From NCBI GenBank assembly GCA_903857795.1, contig CAIOGM010000067.1, forward strand, positions 1-47,402: a stretch of DNA of 47,402 nt, read 5' to 3'. A program made the translations under genes and the position numbers. Shown here piece by piece: positions 1 through 8,671 of the stretch; position 1 is the first letter of the stretch; every line of letters begins with the position of its first letter. This DNA is from an uncultured Geobacter sp. GTDB lineage: Bacteria; Desulfobacterota; Desulfuromonadia; Geobacterales; CAIOGM01. The notes under the pieces were generated by a model. The model had not been told where the DNA came from. It did not search any database and saw only the letters and a program-made list of their open reading frames with translations.

Positions 1-210
1 CAACGGCTGGAGAGGGGAATCGGTGATCAGGTAGCCGGTGACGGCTGCCGTGTCCCATGCGGTGAAACGGACCACCGGTACGGTCAGCGATCGGGCCGAG
101 GTGGGGAGAGCGAAGGATGCGACCGCGGGGGCGGCGGCGGCCGTACAGGGAACTATCAACGTCATCAGAATTCCGATTCCCAAAAAAAGTTTCTCTATAT
201 GGGTTTTCAT
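1..210 (-). CDS. Secreted protein, N-terminal part only (cut by window edge)
   Basis: The reading frame starts with ATG at 210 and stays open for 70 codons to the left edge. A GGAGAG ribosome site lies just upstream. The first 25 or so residues form a signal peptide: a basic start (MKTH), a hydrophobic core (LFLGIGILMTLIVP) and a small-residue region rich in alanine. The following stretch, SFALPTSARSLTVPVVRFTA and then WDTAAVTGYLITDS, matches from memory a beta-sandwich (Ig/fibronectin-like) segment that recurs in large secreted Geobacter proteins. The protein is therefore probably exported. Its full size and function cannot be seen. It is preceded by a good promoter and a 130-base leader, so it is transcribed separately from the Ehr operon behind it. 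Confidence 0.7.
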   Translation of the reverse strand, partial: MKTHIEKLFLGIGILMTLIVPCTAAAAPAVASFALPTSARSLTVPVVRFTAWDTAAVTGYLITDSPLQPL

Positions 211-232
211 TTGTTCTCTCCTGGTACGGTTA

Positions 233-264
233 GCGGGGCCCTTCCGCAGCGCGGATACCCCAGC
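233..264 (-). promoter_or_regulatory. GC-rich hairpin in the leader of the secreted-protein gene
   Basis: In the leader between the promoter and the start codon, GGGG (235-238) can pair with CCCC (258-261), and CCGC (244-247) with GCGG (251-254). This gives a nested stem-loop about 25 bases upstream of the ATG. It could be an attenuator or part of a riboswitch. I could not match it to the c-di-GMP (GEMM) consensus or any other named class. Confidence 0.3.
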
Positions 265-348
265 AGGCAACCAATAGTAGACCACTGTTATAAAAATTTT
301 AGTTACAACCCACATACGCAATATACTGATAAATTTAGACTTGGTTCG

Positions 349-377
349 CTTATACGTTAGAAGACCAAAATTGTCAA
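349..377 (-). promoter_or_regulatory. Sigma-70 type promoter for the left-edge secreted protein
   Basis: Read on the minus strand, TTGACA (372-377) is followed after 17 bases by TATAAG (349-354), close to consensus. Transcription would start near 342 and run through an untranslated leader of about 130 bases before the ATG at 210. The surrounding 280-420 stretch is AT-rich compared with the rest of the window. Apart from this promoter and the hairpin at 233-264, I see no gene in 211-514. Confidence 0.6.
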
Positions 378-514
378 CATTTTCCCGTCCCGCGTCTAAA
401 GAATACCATTCTATTCAAAAAATGACGACAGAGCAGCCGGCAACGGCTCGCAATAGGCATTTAGTTCATGAAATTGGAGTGTTTGTTTTCAGGAGAGAAT
501 TACGGCCTTGAATC

Positions 515-2017
515 TCAGAGATCGAACCCGCAGTAGGAGAGATTGAAACTCTTGTTGCAGAGGGGGAAATCCGAGATCTGCTCCCCGCGCAGCGCCAGGG
601 CGAGACCGGACCAGTTGAAGAATGACGGGTCGGTGATCTTGTACTTCTTGAACTCCCCCACCGTATCGGTAAGCGCCACATGGCAGATTCGGCCACGCCA
701 CCCCTCGGTGAGAGCCACGGCCAGCATCCCCGGCGCCGGGGGGGATGCCCCCAAGGAGCCGCTCCGGCAGCCGCCACCCGGAAGTTGGCCCAGGAGCTCC
801 TGAATGAAATCCAGGGAGCGCTCCGTCTCCAGCCAGCGAACCAGCACCCGGCCGTGGACATCGCCGCCGGCTGCGGTGACCGTTGGAATCTGCTTCATCC
901 GGTAGATGCCGAAGGGGAAGTCCTTCCGGGTGTCCCGCGCCCCCCCGCAGCCGCGCATGGCCGGCCCCACGAGGCCGAGCTCTTCGGCATCCTTCAGGGT
1001 GATGGCGCCGCTCTTCTCCAGCCGCGCCATGACCGAGGGGCTTGACCAGAGGAGCTCCACCGCCACGGTCAGCTCCCTGCGAGTCACTTCGATCCTCCTC
1101 AGCAACTCTTCCCGCTGCCGGTCGCTGCAGTCGAAACCGGTCCCTCCCGGACGGACCATCCCCCTGCCGAAACGGCTGCCGCAGAGGAGCGCGGTCATAT
1201 TGAGAAACTCCCCCCTGATCCTCCCGCAGAAGGAGGCGGTGGGGAGATACCCCACGTCGCCGGCCAGGGCCCCCAGGTCTCCCGTATGATTGGCCAGCCG
1301 CTCCAGCTCCAGGGCGATCCCCCGAAGCGCCTCTCCCCGGGCAGGAACCCGTCGGCCGGTGAGCGCCTCCATGACCATGCAGTGAGCCTGGGTGTGGCCG
1401 ATGGTGCTATCCCCGGCTGCCGTCTCCATCTGAAAGATGGTTCGACGATGAACTCCCCCCGCCAGCCCCGCCTCGATCCCCCGGTGCTGGTAACCGAGGG
1501 AGATCTCCAGGTGGAAGACCTCCTCCCCGTGGCACTGGAAACGGAAGTGCCCCGGTTCGATGATCCCCGCATGCACCGGCCCCACCGCCACCTCATGGAC
1601 CTCGCCCCCTTCCACCCGATACTGCTCCATGACCCCCGGCAACTGCCGCTCTCCGGTGATAAGGGGGGAGAAGCGGAGCGGCTTGAGCCACGGATGCCCC
1701 TCGGGGACGATGCCGCACTGCTCCCAGATCTCCCGCTCGAAGAGCTGCAGCTGGGGGCAGAGTGAGGCCAGTGAAGGAAAACTCTCCCGCACCCGGCTCC
1801 GGATCACGGCGATGAGGCCGTCCTCCTTGTAGCCAAGGAGCCCGAAAAGGGTCACCTCATCCCCTTCGGGGAGGCCGAAGTAGGAGAGCACCCGCCAGCC
1901 ATGGTCAATGGCGTCGAGCAGTATCTGACAGAAGAGCTCTTCGGGCAGCAGCGGGAGGTCGTCGAGAAAGATGGTCCCGCCGTTGTGGATGGTCCTGACC
2001 TCTTTGGGCAGGTTCAT
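515..2017 (-). CDS. Ehr/hydrogenase-4-type large subunit (NuoC-NuoD fusion, HyfG-like) without NiFe cysteines
   Basis: This 500-residue protein resembles HycE/HyfG, the fused NuoC and NuoD-like large subunit of group 4 hydrogenases. Residues 1-115 are NuoC-like, with EREIWEQCGIVPEGHPWLKP at 94-113. The rest is NuoD-like, with GPVHAGIIEPGHFRF at 146-160 and HRG at 178-180. True NiFe enzymes carry a CxxC near residue 200 and a DPCxxC near the C-terminus. Here the first region reads AAGDSTIGHTQAHC (200-213). The second reads PLCNKSFNLSYCGFDL at the very end, where the expected cysteines are replaced. Such proteins have been described as energy-converting-hydrogenase-related (Ehr) and probably bind no NiFe centre. 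The start overlaps the stop of the upstream gene by four bases (ATGA), so translation is probably coupled. It is the last gene of the operon, and no NuoB-like small subunit follows. Confidence 0.85.
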   Translation of the reverse strand: MNLPKEVRTIHNGGTIFLDDLPLLPEELFCQILLDAIDHGWRVLSYFGLPEGDEVTLFGLLGYKEDGLIAVIRSRVRESFPSLASLCPQLQLFEREIWEQCGIVPEGHPWLKPLRFSPLITGERQLPGVMEQYRVEGGEVHEVAVGPVHAGIIEPGHFRFQCHGEEVFHLEISLGYQHRGIEAGLAGGVHRRTIFQMETAAGDSTIGHTQAHCMVMEALTGRRVPARGEALRGIALELERLANHTGDLGALAGDVGYLPTASFCGRIRGEFLNMTALLCGSRFGRGMVRPGGTGFDCSDRQREELLRRIEVTRRELTVAVELLWSSPSVMARLEKSGAITLKDAEELGLVGPAMRGCGGARDTRKDFPFGIYRMKQIPTVTAAGGDVHGRVLVRWLETERSLDFIQELLGQLPGGGCRSGSLGASPPAPGMLAVALTEGWRGRICHVALTDTVGEFKKYKITDPSFFNWSGLALALRGEQISDFPLCNKSFNLSYCGFDL

Positions 2018-3453
2018 GGCGCCACCTCCAGGAGTCTGGCCCCATCGGCAAGGAGCCTGCGAAGCGGTTCAGGGAGCCATATCCCCAGGACGAGGATCAC
2101 CACCATGAGCGCCAGGGGGGGCGCGACGGTGAAGAAGCGGTCCCGGTAACCGACCACCGTGCCACTCTCCCGGGGGGCGCTCCCCATCATCATGGGGAGG
2201 ATGGTGGAAGCCATCCCCATGAAGATTATTGCCAGGAAGAGGAGCATGAGAGCCGCCACCAGGGGGTGGCCACCCCCGAACGTCCCGGAGATGATGCCGA
2301 ATTCGCTCAAGAAGGGGCTGAAGGGGGGGGAACCGGTGATGGCGAAGAAGCCGGCGAGGAAGAGCCCGCCGGTGAACGGAAGCCGCTGAAGCACCCCCCG
2401 GACCTGCTCGGCGTTCTTGGTTCCGTAGGAGCGGTGGATGTTGCCGGAGGTGAGGAAGAGCACCCCCTTGGTCAGGCCATTGTTGAAGAGGTGGAAGAGG
2501 GCCGCGAAGAGGGCGCCCCGGCCGACCCCCAGAGCCACGGCCAGGAGCCCCACATGCTCCACGCTGGAGTAGGCGAGCATCCGCTTGAAGTCGGTCTGGC
2601 GGAGCATGAAGAGGGCGGCGAAAGCCATGGAGAGGAGCCCCATGCCGATCATGGTCTGCTGATAGAAGCGGACGTCACCCGCGGCCATGCAGATCTGGTA
2701 GACACGAATAATCCCCAGGAGCGCGCAGTTGACAAGCCCCCCGGAGAGGAGCGCCCCCACGAGCCCCGGCGCCTCGCCGTAGGCGTCCGGTTTCCAGGTA
2801 TGGAGCGGCGCCAGCCCCATCTTGGTGCCGAATCCCACCAAGAGGAAGATGAAGGCGGCGTTCAGCCAGGCGGGTGAGAGCCGCCGCGCCCCGGCGATGA
2901 GCGGTTCCAGGAGCAGGGTCGTCTCCGCTCCGGCCACCAGGGTGGCGTAGGCCAGGAAGAAGAGCCCCAGGAGAGCCAGGGCGATCCCCACGGAGCAGAT
3001 GAGCAGATACTTCCAGGTCGCCTCGATGGAGCGGGCGTTCCGGTTGAAGTAGATGAGCGGCGCCATGCTCAGGGTGGTGGACTCCATGGCGACCCAGAGG
3101 AGCCCCAAGTGGTGCGCCATGGTCACCAGGCTCATGGCGGAGAGACAGACGAGCATCCCGAGACAGAGAACCCGGTTTGAACGTCTGCGCCGGGAGGGGA
3201 GATACCCCGCCGCATAAACTGCGCAACCAAGATAGAGGGTGCTTATGGTGAGGAGCGCCACCATCCCCAGGGGGTCCAGGGCGAGCCACCCGGAGAGCAC
3301 CGGCTTCGGCCCCCCCATGAACGCCAGAAGGGTCAGGATAAAATGGGCCGCCCCGAACAGCGGCAGGAGCCGGGGGCGCCGGAGATTGGATCCGGTGAAC
3401 CAGGAGATGAGGGCGCCGGCCAGGGGAAGGAGGAGGAGGGCAAGGTAGATCAC
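2014..3453 (-). CDS. Ehr membrane subunit, HyfF-like antiporter (NuoL/M/N family)
   Basis: This 479-residue polytopic membrane protein belongs to the proton-antiporter-like family shared by complex I (NuoL/M/N), Mrp antiporters and HyfF. The family signatures are clear: the motif around APLHTWKPDAYGEAP followed by a helix with LLSGGLVN, and later FKRMLAYSSVEHVG. Conserved lysine and glutamate residues in such helices carry protons. About 13-14 hydrophobic segments are visible. It overlaps the gene before it and the gene after it by four bases each, which is typical of a tightly coupled operon. Its job is inferred to be ion translocation in the Ehr complex. HyfD-like or HyfF-like assignment within the family rests on position and length rather than diagnostic residues. 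Confidence 0.85.
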   Translation of the reverse strand: MIYLALLLLPLAGALISWFTGSNLRRPRLLPLFGAAHFILTLLAFMGGPKPVLSGWLALDPLGMVALLTISTLYLGCAVYAAGYLPSRRRRSNRVLCLGMLVCLSAMSLVTMAHHLGLLWVAMESTTLSMAPLIYFNRNARSIEATWKYLLICSVGIALALLGLFFLAYATLVAGAETTLLLEPLIAGARRLSPAWLNAAFIFLLVGFGTKMGLAPLHTWKPDAYGEAPGLVGALLSGGLVNCALLGIIRVYQICMAAGDVRFYQQTMIGMGLLSMAFAALFMLRQTDFKRMLAYSSVEHVGLLAVALGVGRGALFAALFHLFNNGLTKGVLFLTSGNIHRSYGTKNAEQVRGVLQRLPFTGGLFLAGFFAITGSPPFSPFLSEFGIISGTFGGGHPLVAALMLLFLAIIFMGMASTILPMMMGSAPRESGTVVGYRDRFFTVAPPLALMVVILVLGIWLPEPLRRLLADGARLLEVAP

Positions 3454-4094
3454 CGTTCCTCCCTGAGGGCCGTGAGCCGGGAGGTGTCGATGGAGGAGAA
3501 CTCCCGGCTGATCTGGTTGATGATGATTCCCATGACGAAGATTCCGACGATGAGGTCCAGGAGCACCCCGGCCTCCACCATGACCGGCATCGCCTGGGAG
3601 AGGAGGAGGCCGAAGATGAAGATTCCGTTCTCCAGGATCAGGTAGCCGATTACCTGGGTGATCGCCTTCTTCCGGGTGGTCAGGACCAGGAAGCCGGTGA
3701 TGATGGTGGCGATGGCCGCCGGGACGAAGAGGAGCCCCTGATGCTGGGGGGCCAGGGGGAGCTTGGCGGCGAAGACGAAGGCCAGGGCCGTGGCGACGGC
3801 GGCGAGGAGGAGGGTGGCGCTGTAGCTCAGAAACGGCTCCACCGCCTCGCGGATCTCCACCCGGCGCATGGCCCGGAAGAGGAGCCAGGGGATGAGCACC
3901 CCCTTGGCGAGGATGATCCCCAGGGTGATCATCCCCAGATGCCAGCTGAACGTGTGGGCCAGCCCCGGCAGAAGCCCCAGGATCACCCCCTGAAAGGCGA
4001 CGGTCCGGATGGCGACCTGCATCCTGCTCGTGCCGAGGCCGAGAAAGTTGAGGAGCATCACCAGGACGAGCAGTTGATCCATGAGCGAGTTCAT
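3450..4094 (-). CDS. Ehr membrane subunit, HyfE-like (NuoK-related)
   Basis: This small membrane protein has 214 residues and about six or seven hydrophobic segments, and resembles hydrogenase-4 component E. It corresponds loosely to NuoK of complex I, with a longer N-terminal half. Recognisable features are the TTRKKAITQVIGYLILENG segment in the middle and charged residues inside helices. The ATG at 4094 follows the upstream gene's stop by only three bases, and the 3' end overlaps the next gene by four. Its order between the HyfC-like and HyfF-like genes matches known hydrogenase-4 and Ehr operons, which supports the call more than any single motif. Confidence 0.8.
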   Translation of the reverse strand: MNSLMDQLLVLVMLLNFLGLGTSRMQVAIRTVAFQGVILGLLPGLAHTFSWHLGMITLGIILAKGVLIPWLLFRAMRRVEIREAVEPFLSYSATLLLAAVATALAFVFAAKLPLAPQHQGLLFVPAAIATIITGFLVLTTRKKAITQVIGYLILENGIFIFGLLLSQAMPVMVEAGVLLDLIVGIFVMGIIINQISREFSSIDTSRLTALREER

Positions 4095-4097
4095 AGA

Positions 4098-5006
4098 TTA
4101 TCTCAGGATGAGCAGCGTGGCGAAGGAGGAGAGGATCCCCGCCCCAATGAGGAGCTGGGGGATCCGGGTCAGCCGGAACCGCGCCATCACCGACTCCACC
4201 GTGCCGATGGCTATTGCCAGGAGGAGCAGGGAGACGACGAAGAGTCCCCAGTCGGCCAGAGTATCACCGGTGCGAAACGGTAGGACGATCCGGATGAAGA
4301 AGGCGCTCAGGACGAAGAGCTTGAGAGCCGCTCCGTAGAGGACGCAGCCCAGGAGCGGGCCGCTCTGATCCAGGACCATCACCTCGTGGATCATGGTCAG
4401 CTCCAGATGCGTGTTCGGGTCGTCGAAGGGGATCCGGCAGTTCTCCGCCAGGAGGATGATGAACAGGGCGCCCACCAGCAACAGGAGCGAGGCGCCGGAA
4501 TCGGCCCAGACCGCACCCAACGGTTGGGTCAGCATGCCGGAGAGGGAGAGGGAGCCGGAGAGGCGCGCCAGGACGATGAGGGCGAAGAAGAGGGTCGGTT
4601 CGGCCAGACAAGAGTAGGTCGCCTCCCGGGCCGCACCCATCCCCTCGAAACTGGAACCGGTGTCGAGCGCCGCCAGGATGGTGGCGAAACGCCCCAGGGC
4701 GAAGAGGTAGGCGAAAAGGATCATGTCTCCGTCGAAGGAGAGCGGCGCCGCATGGTTCCCCAGAGGGATGAGGAGTGAGGCCACCAGCACCGTGGCCAGA
4801 GTGACCACCGGCCCTGACCGGAAGAGCCAGGTGGTGGTGTCGCTCAAGACCATCCCCTTGCGGAAGAGCCGCGCCAGGTCGTAGTAGGGCTGCAGCAGCG
4901 GTGCGCCGCTCCGCCCGGCGAAGAGCGCCTTGGTCCGGCTGATGACCCCCAGCAACAGTGGCGGCATGAGAAGGACCAGGAAGAGATGGATGATGAGGTC
5001 GGTCAT
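4098..5006 (-). CDS. Ehr membrane subunit, HyfC/HycD-like (NuoH family)
   Basis: This 302-residue protein is the NuoH-like subunit that anchors the soluble arm of complex-I-like enzymes to the membrane. The family motifs are present: GRSGAPLLQPYYDL at 31-44, DTGSSFEGMGAARE at 115-128 and ENCRIPFDDPNTHLELTMIH at 188-207. The acidic residues in these loops line the quinone- or proton-coupling region in NuoH. About eight transmembrane helices are apparent. It lies 45 bases behind the HyfB-like gene and three bases ahead of the HyfE-like gene. Length and motif spacing are normal for the HyfC/HycD branch, so the gene looks intact. Confidence 0.88.
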   Translation of the reverse strand: MTDLIIHLFLVLLMPPLLLGVISRTKALFAGRSGAPLLQPYYDLARLFRKGMVLSDTTTWLFRSGPVVTLATVLVASLLIPLGNHAAPLSFDGDMILFAYLFALGRFATILAALDTGSSFEGMGAAREATYSCLAEPTLFFALIVLARLSGSLSLSGMLTQPLGAVWADSGASLLLLVGALFIILLAENCRIPFDDPNTHLELTMIHEVMVLDQSGPLLGCVLYGAALKLFVLSAFFIRIVLPFRTGDTLADWGLFVVSLLLLAIAIGTVESVMARFRLTRIPQLLIGAGILSSFATLLILR

Positions 5007-5051
5007 GGATAAGCTCTCGGTCTCTTCTTTAGTTCCTTTACCGTTCCGCTA

Positions 5052-7067
5052 TCATGGCGCCAGGAGCAGGAGGACGATGACGGTGACGAAGATATAGAGG
5101 ATGTAGAGCGGTATCTGCCCGTGCTGGAGCCTCCTGAGCGGCATGAGCAGTTCGTTGCCCCGCTTGAGAAGTGGGAGATAGAGCAGCTCCAGCACCACCT
5201 CGGGGACATGACTGGAGAAGAGCGCCGGTTCCGGGTACGGACCGGAAATCTTCGGCCTGTGCCGCCGGGGACGGAGCATCCCACCGAACAGATCGACGAG
5301 CGTCGCGGCGAAGGAGGAGGCGGTGTACTGCATCCGGGGGGTCGGCCGGAGAAAACCGCAGTCCCAGGTGACCGCGCCAGCGATTCCGCCGGGGCGCTTC
5401 TTGAGCGCAACCGGGATGATCGCCAGGGTGAAGAAGATCAACAGGAGCCCCATGACGGTGATCCACCCCACCGGGGCCGGCAGCGTCACCCCTGTGGCCA
5501 TCCCCGCAGAAACGGGGAACCACCCCGCAACTGCCGGCTCCAGGAGCCGGATCCCCCCTTGAGGAAAGAGCCCGATGAGCACGCAGAGGAGCGCCAGTAT
5601 CCCCATGGGAAGGAGCATGGAGAGCCCCGCCTCGTGGGGTTGCGTCACGCTCTCCTGCCGGTGGACCCCCAGAAAGACCACGCCGTAGGCTTTCACAAAG
5701 CAGGCCAGCGCCAACCCTCCTACCAGAGCCAGGGCCGGAATAGCCAGGGCCATGAGCGGCAGCCCGGAGGTCACCACGGTCCCGATCCCCGCGACCCCGC
5801 GAAAGAGGCCGAGATAGATAAGATATTCGCTGACAAAACCGTTCAGTGGAGGAAGGCCGCAGATTGCCGCCGCTCCCGTGAGGAAGAAGAGCCCGGTCAG
5901 GGGGAGCCGCTTGGCCACCCCCCCCATCAGGTCGATCTCCCTGGTACCGACGGCATGGATGACCGAACCGGCCCCCAGGAAAAGGAGCCCCTTGAAGAGG
6001 GCGTGATTCAGGAGATGGAGGAGCGCCCCCCCCATGCCGAGGAGCTCCAGGGGAAGGCTTCCCGAACTCCGGCCGATGAGGGCCACCCCTATCCCCATGG
6101 CGATGATGCCGATGTTTTCTATGCTGTGGTAGGCGAGGAGCCGCTTCAGGTCGTGCTGGCCGATGGCGAAGAGCACCCCGGCCACAGCCGAGATGATCCC
6201 CAGAGTGAGGAGTGTCATCCCCCACCAGGCGGGAGGAGTGTGATAGAACGAGGTGACCCGGACGATGCCGTAGATGCCGCTCTTGATGATGACGCCGGAC
6301 ATGAGCGCCGAAACATGGCTGGGAGCCGCGGCGTGGGCGGAAGGGAGCCAGATGTGCAATGGCATGATCCCGGCCTTGAAGCCGAACCCCACGAGGGCGG
6401 TGAGGAAGATCGCCGCTGCCGGCGCGGTCCCACCACTCAGGGAGCCGGCCCCGGGAAAGGTAAAGGAGGAGGTGGCGGCTTTCAGCAGGGAGAAATGGGC
6501 GAAGAGAACCAGGGTCCCCATGTGGGCGGCAACCAGGAAGAGGAGGCCGGCCTCCCGGACCTCTTTCCGGTGATCCTCGGTGGTGAGGGCGAAGAAGGAG
6601 GCCAGCGCCATGACCTCCCAGGCAAGCAGGAAGAGGAGTGCGTCACGGGCAGTGAAGACCAGGGCCACCGACGCGGCGAGGAGACCGAAGAAGAAGGTGA
6701 GCCGCGGCGCAGCCGAAGGGTGTTTCGCCTCGGGGAAGTATCCCGATCCGTAGAGCGCCCCGCAGCCGGCAAGGAGAAAGAGCGGGATCAGGAAGAAGGC
6801 CGAGAGGGGGTCAACTCCCCACTCTCCCCCCACCACCAGAAACCCTCCGGTGATGACGTACCGTGCGGAAGCGCCGGTCAGGAGCGCGTTCAGCGCGCCG
6901 GCCAGCCCCAACCCGGAACCGGCCACCATGAGCAGGGTAGCGATCTTCTGCCCTGTCCCGTCACGCCGGGCAAGAACGAGACCGGGAAGCCCCGAACAGG
7001 CGGTCAGCAGTATGCCGGCGGCAACGAGCGCCGCAGATGGAGAAAGGCCCTCTCCGGCAAGAAACAT
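5052..7067 (-). CDS. Ehr membrane subunit, HyfB-like antiporter (NuoL family); first gene of the operon
   Basis: This 671-residue antiporter-type subunit resembles HyfB/HycC and NuoL. It is built of about 15-16 hydrophobic segments. Signatures include MPLHIWLPSAHAAAPSHVSA, followed by LMSGVIIKSGIYG, and LKRLLAYHSIENIG, all with the charged residues expected for proton transfer. The chosen ATG at 7067 has a CAGGAG ribosome site about eight bases upstream. It is the promoter-proximal gene of the five-gene Ehr operon, which runs leftward and is divergent from rho. Large overlapping frames on the opposite strand in this stretch are composition shadows. The protein lacks any soluble redox domain, so its role is inferred to be ion pumping within the complex. 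Confidence 0.87.
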   Translation of the reverse strand: MFLAGEGLSPSAALVAAGILLTACSGLPGLVLARRDGTGQKIATLLMVAGSGLGLAGALNALLTGASARYVITGGFLVVGGEWGVDPLSAFFLIPLFLLAGCGALYGSGYFPEAKHPSAAPRLTFFFGLLAASVALVFTARDALLFLLAWEVMALASFFALTTEDHRKEVREAGLLFLVAAHMGTLVLFAHFSLLKAATSSFTFPGAGSLSGGTAPAAAIFLTALVGFGFKAGIMPLHIWLPSAHAAAPSHVSALMSGVIIKSGIYGIVRVTSFYHTPPAWWGMTLLTLGIISAVAGVLFAIGQHDLKRLLAYHSIENIGIIAMGIGVALIGRSSGSLPLELLGMGGALLHLLNHALFKGLLFLGAGSVIHAVGTREIDLMGGVAKRLPLTGLFFLTGAAAICGLPPLNGFVSEYLIYLGLFRGVAGIGTVVTSGLPLMALAIPALALVGGLALACFVKAYGVVFLGVHRQESVTQPHEAGLSMLLPMGILALLCVLIGLFPQGGIRLLEPAVAGWFPVSAGMATGVTLPAPVGWITVMGLLLIFFTLAIIPVALKKRPGGIAGAVTWDCGFLRPTPRMQYTASSFAATLVDLFGGMLRPRRHRPKISGPYPEPALFSSHVPEVVLELLYLPLLKRGNELLMPLRRLQHGQIPLYILYIFVTVIVLLLLAP

Positions 7068-7103
7068 ATTCCGCTCCTGAGGTAAATCCTGACAGTTGCT
7101 TGA

Positions 7104-7132
7104 AAATTCTCATATTTACCGGAGAAGGTCAA
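7104..7132 (-). promoter_or_regulatory. Possible promoter of the Ehr operon
   Basis: On the minus strand TTGACC (7127-7132) is separated by 17 bases from GAATTT (7104-7109), about 37 bases upstream of the first Ehr start codon. The -35 match is good and the -10 is weak. The 348-base divergent region 7068-7415 also holds the rho promoter and a short open frame at 7294-7389 on the minus strand. Confidence 0.35.
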
Positions 7133-7186
7133 CGAAACTTTCCGCTCCCGCCGCAGATATTTTGCGGGCGTACGGAAAAAATTGTA

Positions 7187-7216
7187 TTGACAAACCGGGA
7201 AAAGTACGGCTAAAGT
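7187..7216 (+). promoter_or_regulatory. Probable sigma-70 promoter of rho
   Basis: TTGACA (7187-7192) and TAAAGT (7211-7216) are separated by 18 bases. This would give a leader of roughly 190 bases before the rho start codon. Long leaders are common for rho genes, which are often autoregulated by termination in the leader. I see no strong hairpin followed by a T-run in this leader. Confidence 0.5.
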
Positions 7217-7415
7217 TCTCCATCCTCGAAAAGCCTGACATGCTGCCTTCACCAGAGTACCTCAATCCACTACCGAACACTCCTTCATGAGATCTACATA
7301 GCGAGCCCTCTCCCCTGCTGTTTCCGCCACCGCGTCACTACCCGCTCATCCGGAACCTCCATACCCCATAGCTCATACCACGACCGCATATCGTACCGCT
7401 TCCCGGGAGTAATCA

Positions 7416-8663
7416 ATGAATTTGCAGGAACTGAAAGAAAAGAAAAGTAACGAACTGACCGTCATCGCCAAGGGGCTCAACGTCGAGGGAGCATCAAGCC
7501 TGCGCAAGCAGGAGTTGATCTTCGCCATCCTCAACGCACAGACAGAAAAGAACGGGATGATCTTCGGCGAAGGGGTCCTGGAAACGCTGGCCGACGGCTT
7601 CGGGTTTCTCCGGGCCCCGGATTACAACTATCTGCCGGGCCCCGACGATATCTACGTCTCCCCCAGTCAGATCAGGCGGTTCAACCTCCAGACCGGCGAC
7701 ACGGTCTCAGGCCAGATCCGCCCCCCCAAGGAGGGGGAACGCTACTTCGCCCTCCTCAAGGTGGAGACAGTCAACTTCGAATCGCCTGAGGTGGCGCGGG
7801 AAAAAACCCTCTTCGACAACCTGACACCGCTCTATCCCGAGGAGAAGCTGAAACTGGAGACCACGCCGGACAACATGTCGACCCGGGTCATGGAGTTGGT
7901 ATCACCCATCGGCAAGGGGCAGCGCGGCCTCATCGTTGCCCCCCCCCGCACCGGCAAGACCATGCTCCTCCAGAACATCGCCAACTCCATCGCCGAGAAC
8001 CACCCCGAGATCTACCTCATCGTCCTCCTCATCGACGAGCGGCCGGAAGAGGTCACCGATATGCAGCGCTCGGTGAGAGGAGAGGTCATCTCCTCCACCT
8101 TCGACGAACCGGCCACCCGTCACGTCCAGGTAGCAGAGATGGTCATCGAGAAGGCCAAGCGGCTGGTAGAGCATAAGCGGGACGTGGTGATCCTGTTGGA
8201 CTCCATCACCCGCCTGGCCCGGGCATACAATACGGTCCTTCCCCCCTCGGGCAAGATTCTCACCGGCGGGGTGGACGCCAACGCCCTCCAGAAACCCAAA
8301 CGGTTCTTCGGCGCAGCCCGGAACATAGAAGAAGGGGGTTCCCTCACCATCATCGCCACGGCGCTGGTGGATACGGGGAGCAAGATGGACGAGGTCATCT
8401 TCGAGGAGTTCAAGGGGACCGGCAACATGGAGCTCCATCTCGACCGGAAGCTGGTGGAGAAGCGGACCTTCCCGGCCATCGACATCAACAAGTCCGGCAC
8501 CCGGAAAGAGGAGCTTCTCATCGAGAAGTCGTCTCTCAACCGGATCTGGATCCTCCGCAAGGTACTTCACCCCATGAACGTGGTGGACTGCATGGAGTTC
8601 CTCTTGGACAAGCTGTCCGAGGCCAAGAGCAACCAGGCGTTCCTCGATTCCATGAGCCGCTGA
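7416..8663 (+). CDS. rho: Transcription termination factor Rho
   Basis: Rho is the hexameric RNA-dependent ATPase that ends transcription at many sites. The 415-residue length is standard. The N-terminal helical domain (1-45) is followed by the RNA-binding cold-shock-like domain, with the GFGFLR motif near 61-66. The ATPase core has a Walker A APPRTGKT at 175-182, a Walker [11 protein letters not shown] further on and the Q-loop [27 protein letters not shown] near the C-terminus is also diagnostic. A GGGAG ribosome site lies seven bases before the ATG. It heads a plus-strand run of information-processing genes. The neighbour rpmE begins 97 bases downstream with its own putative promoter. Confidence 0.98.
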   Translation: MNLQELKEKKSNELTVIAKGLNVEGASSLRKQELIFAILNAQTEKNGMIFGEGVLETLADGFGFLRAPDYNYLPGPDDIYVSPSQIRRFNLQTGDTVSGQIRPPKEGERYFALLKVETVNFESPEVAREKTLFDNLTPLYPEEKLKLETTPDNMSTRVMELVSPIGKGQRGLIVAPPRTGKTMLLQNIANSIAENHPEIYLIVLLIDERPEEVTDMQRSVRGEVISSTFDEPATRHVQVAEMVIEKAKRLVEHKRDVVILLDSITRLARAYNTVLPPSGKILTGGVDANALQKPKRFFGAARNIEEGGSLTIIATALVDTGSKMDEVIFEEFKGTGNMELHLDRKLVEKRTFPAIDINKSGTRKEELLIEKSSLNRIWILRKVLHPMNVVDCMEFLLDKLSEAKSNQAFLDSMSR

Positions 8664-8671
8664 AAAAACCC

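Noticed and set aside
515-7067. Reading the operon as an active formate hydrogenlyase or hydrogenase-4
   Set aside because: The large subunit lacks NiFe-binding cysteines, and no small subunit, ferredoxin or formate dehydrogenase gene is present.
5121-7085. A 654-codon frame on the plus strand opposite the HyfB-like gene
   Set aside because: It is the antisense shadow of a GC-rich membrane-protein gene. Its translation is rich in G, E, R and P, has no family motif, and the opposite frame is a clear antiporter.
7096-7290. A 64-codon plus-strand frame upstream of rho
   Set aside because: It covers the rho promoter, lacks a ribosome site and shows no protein-like pattern.
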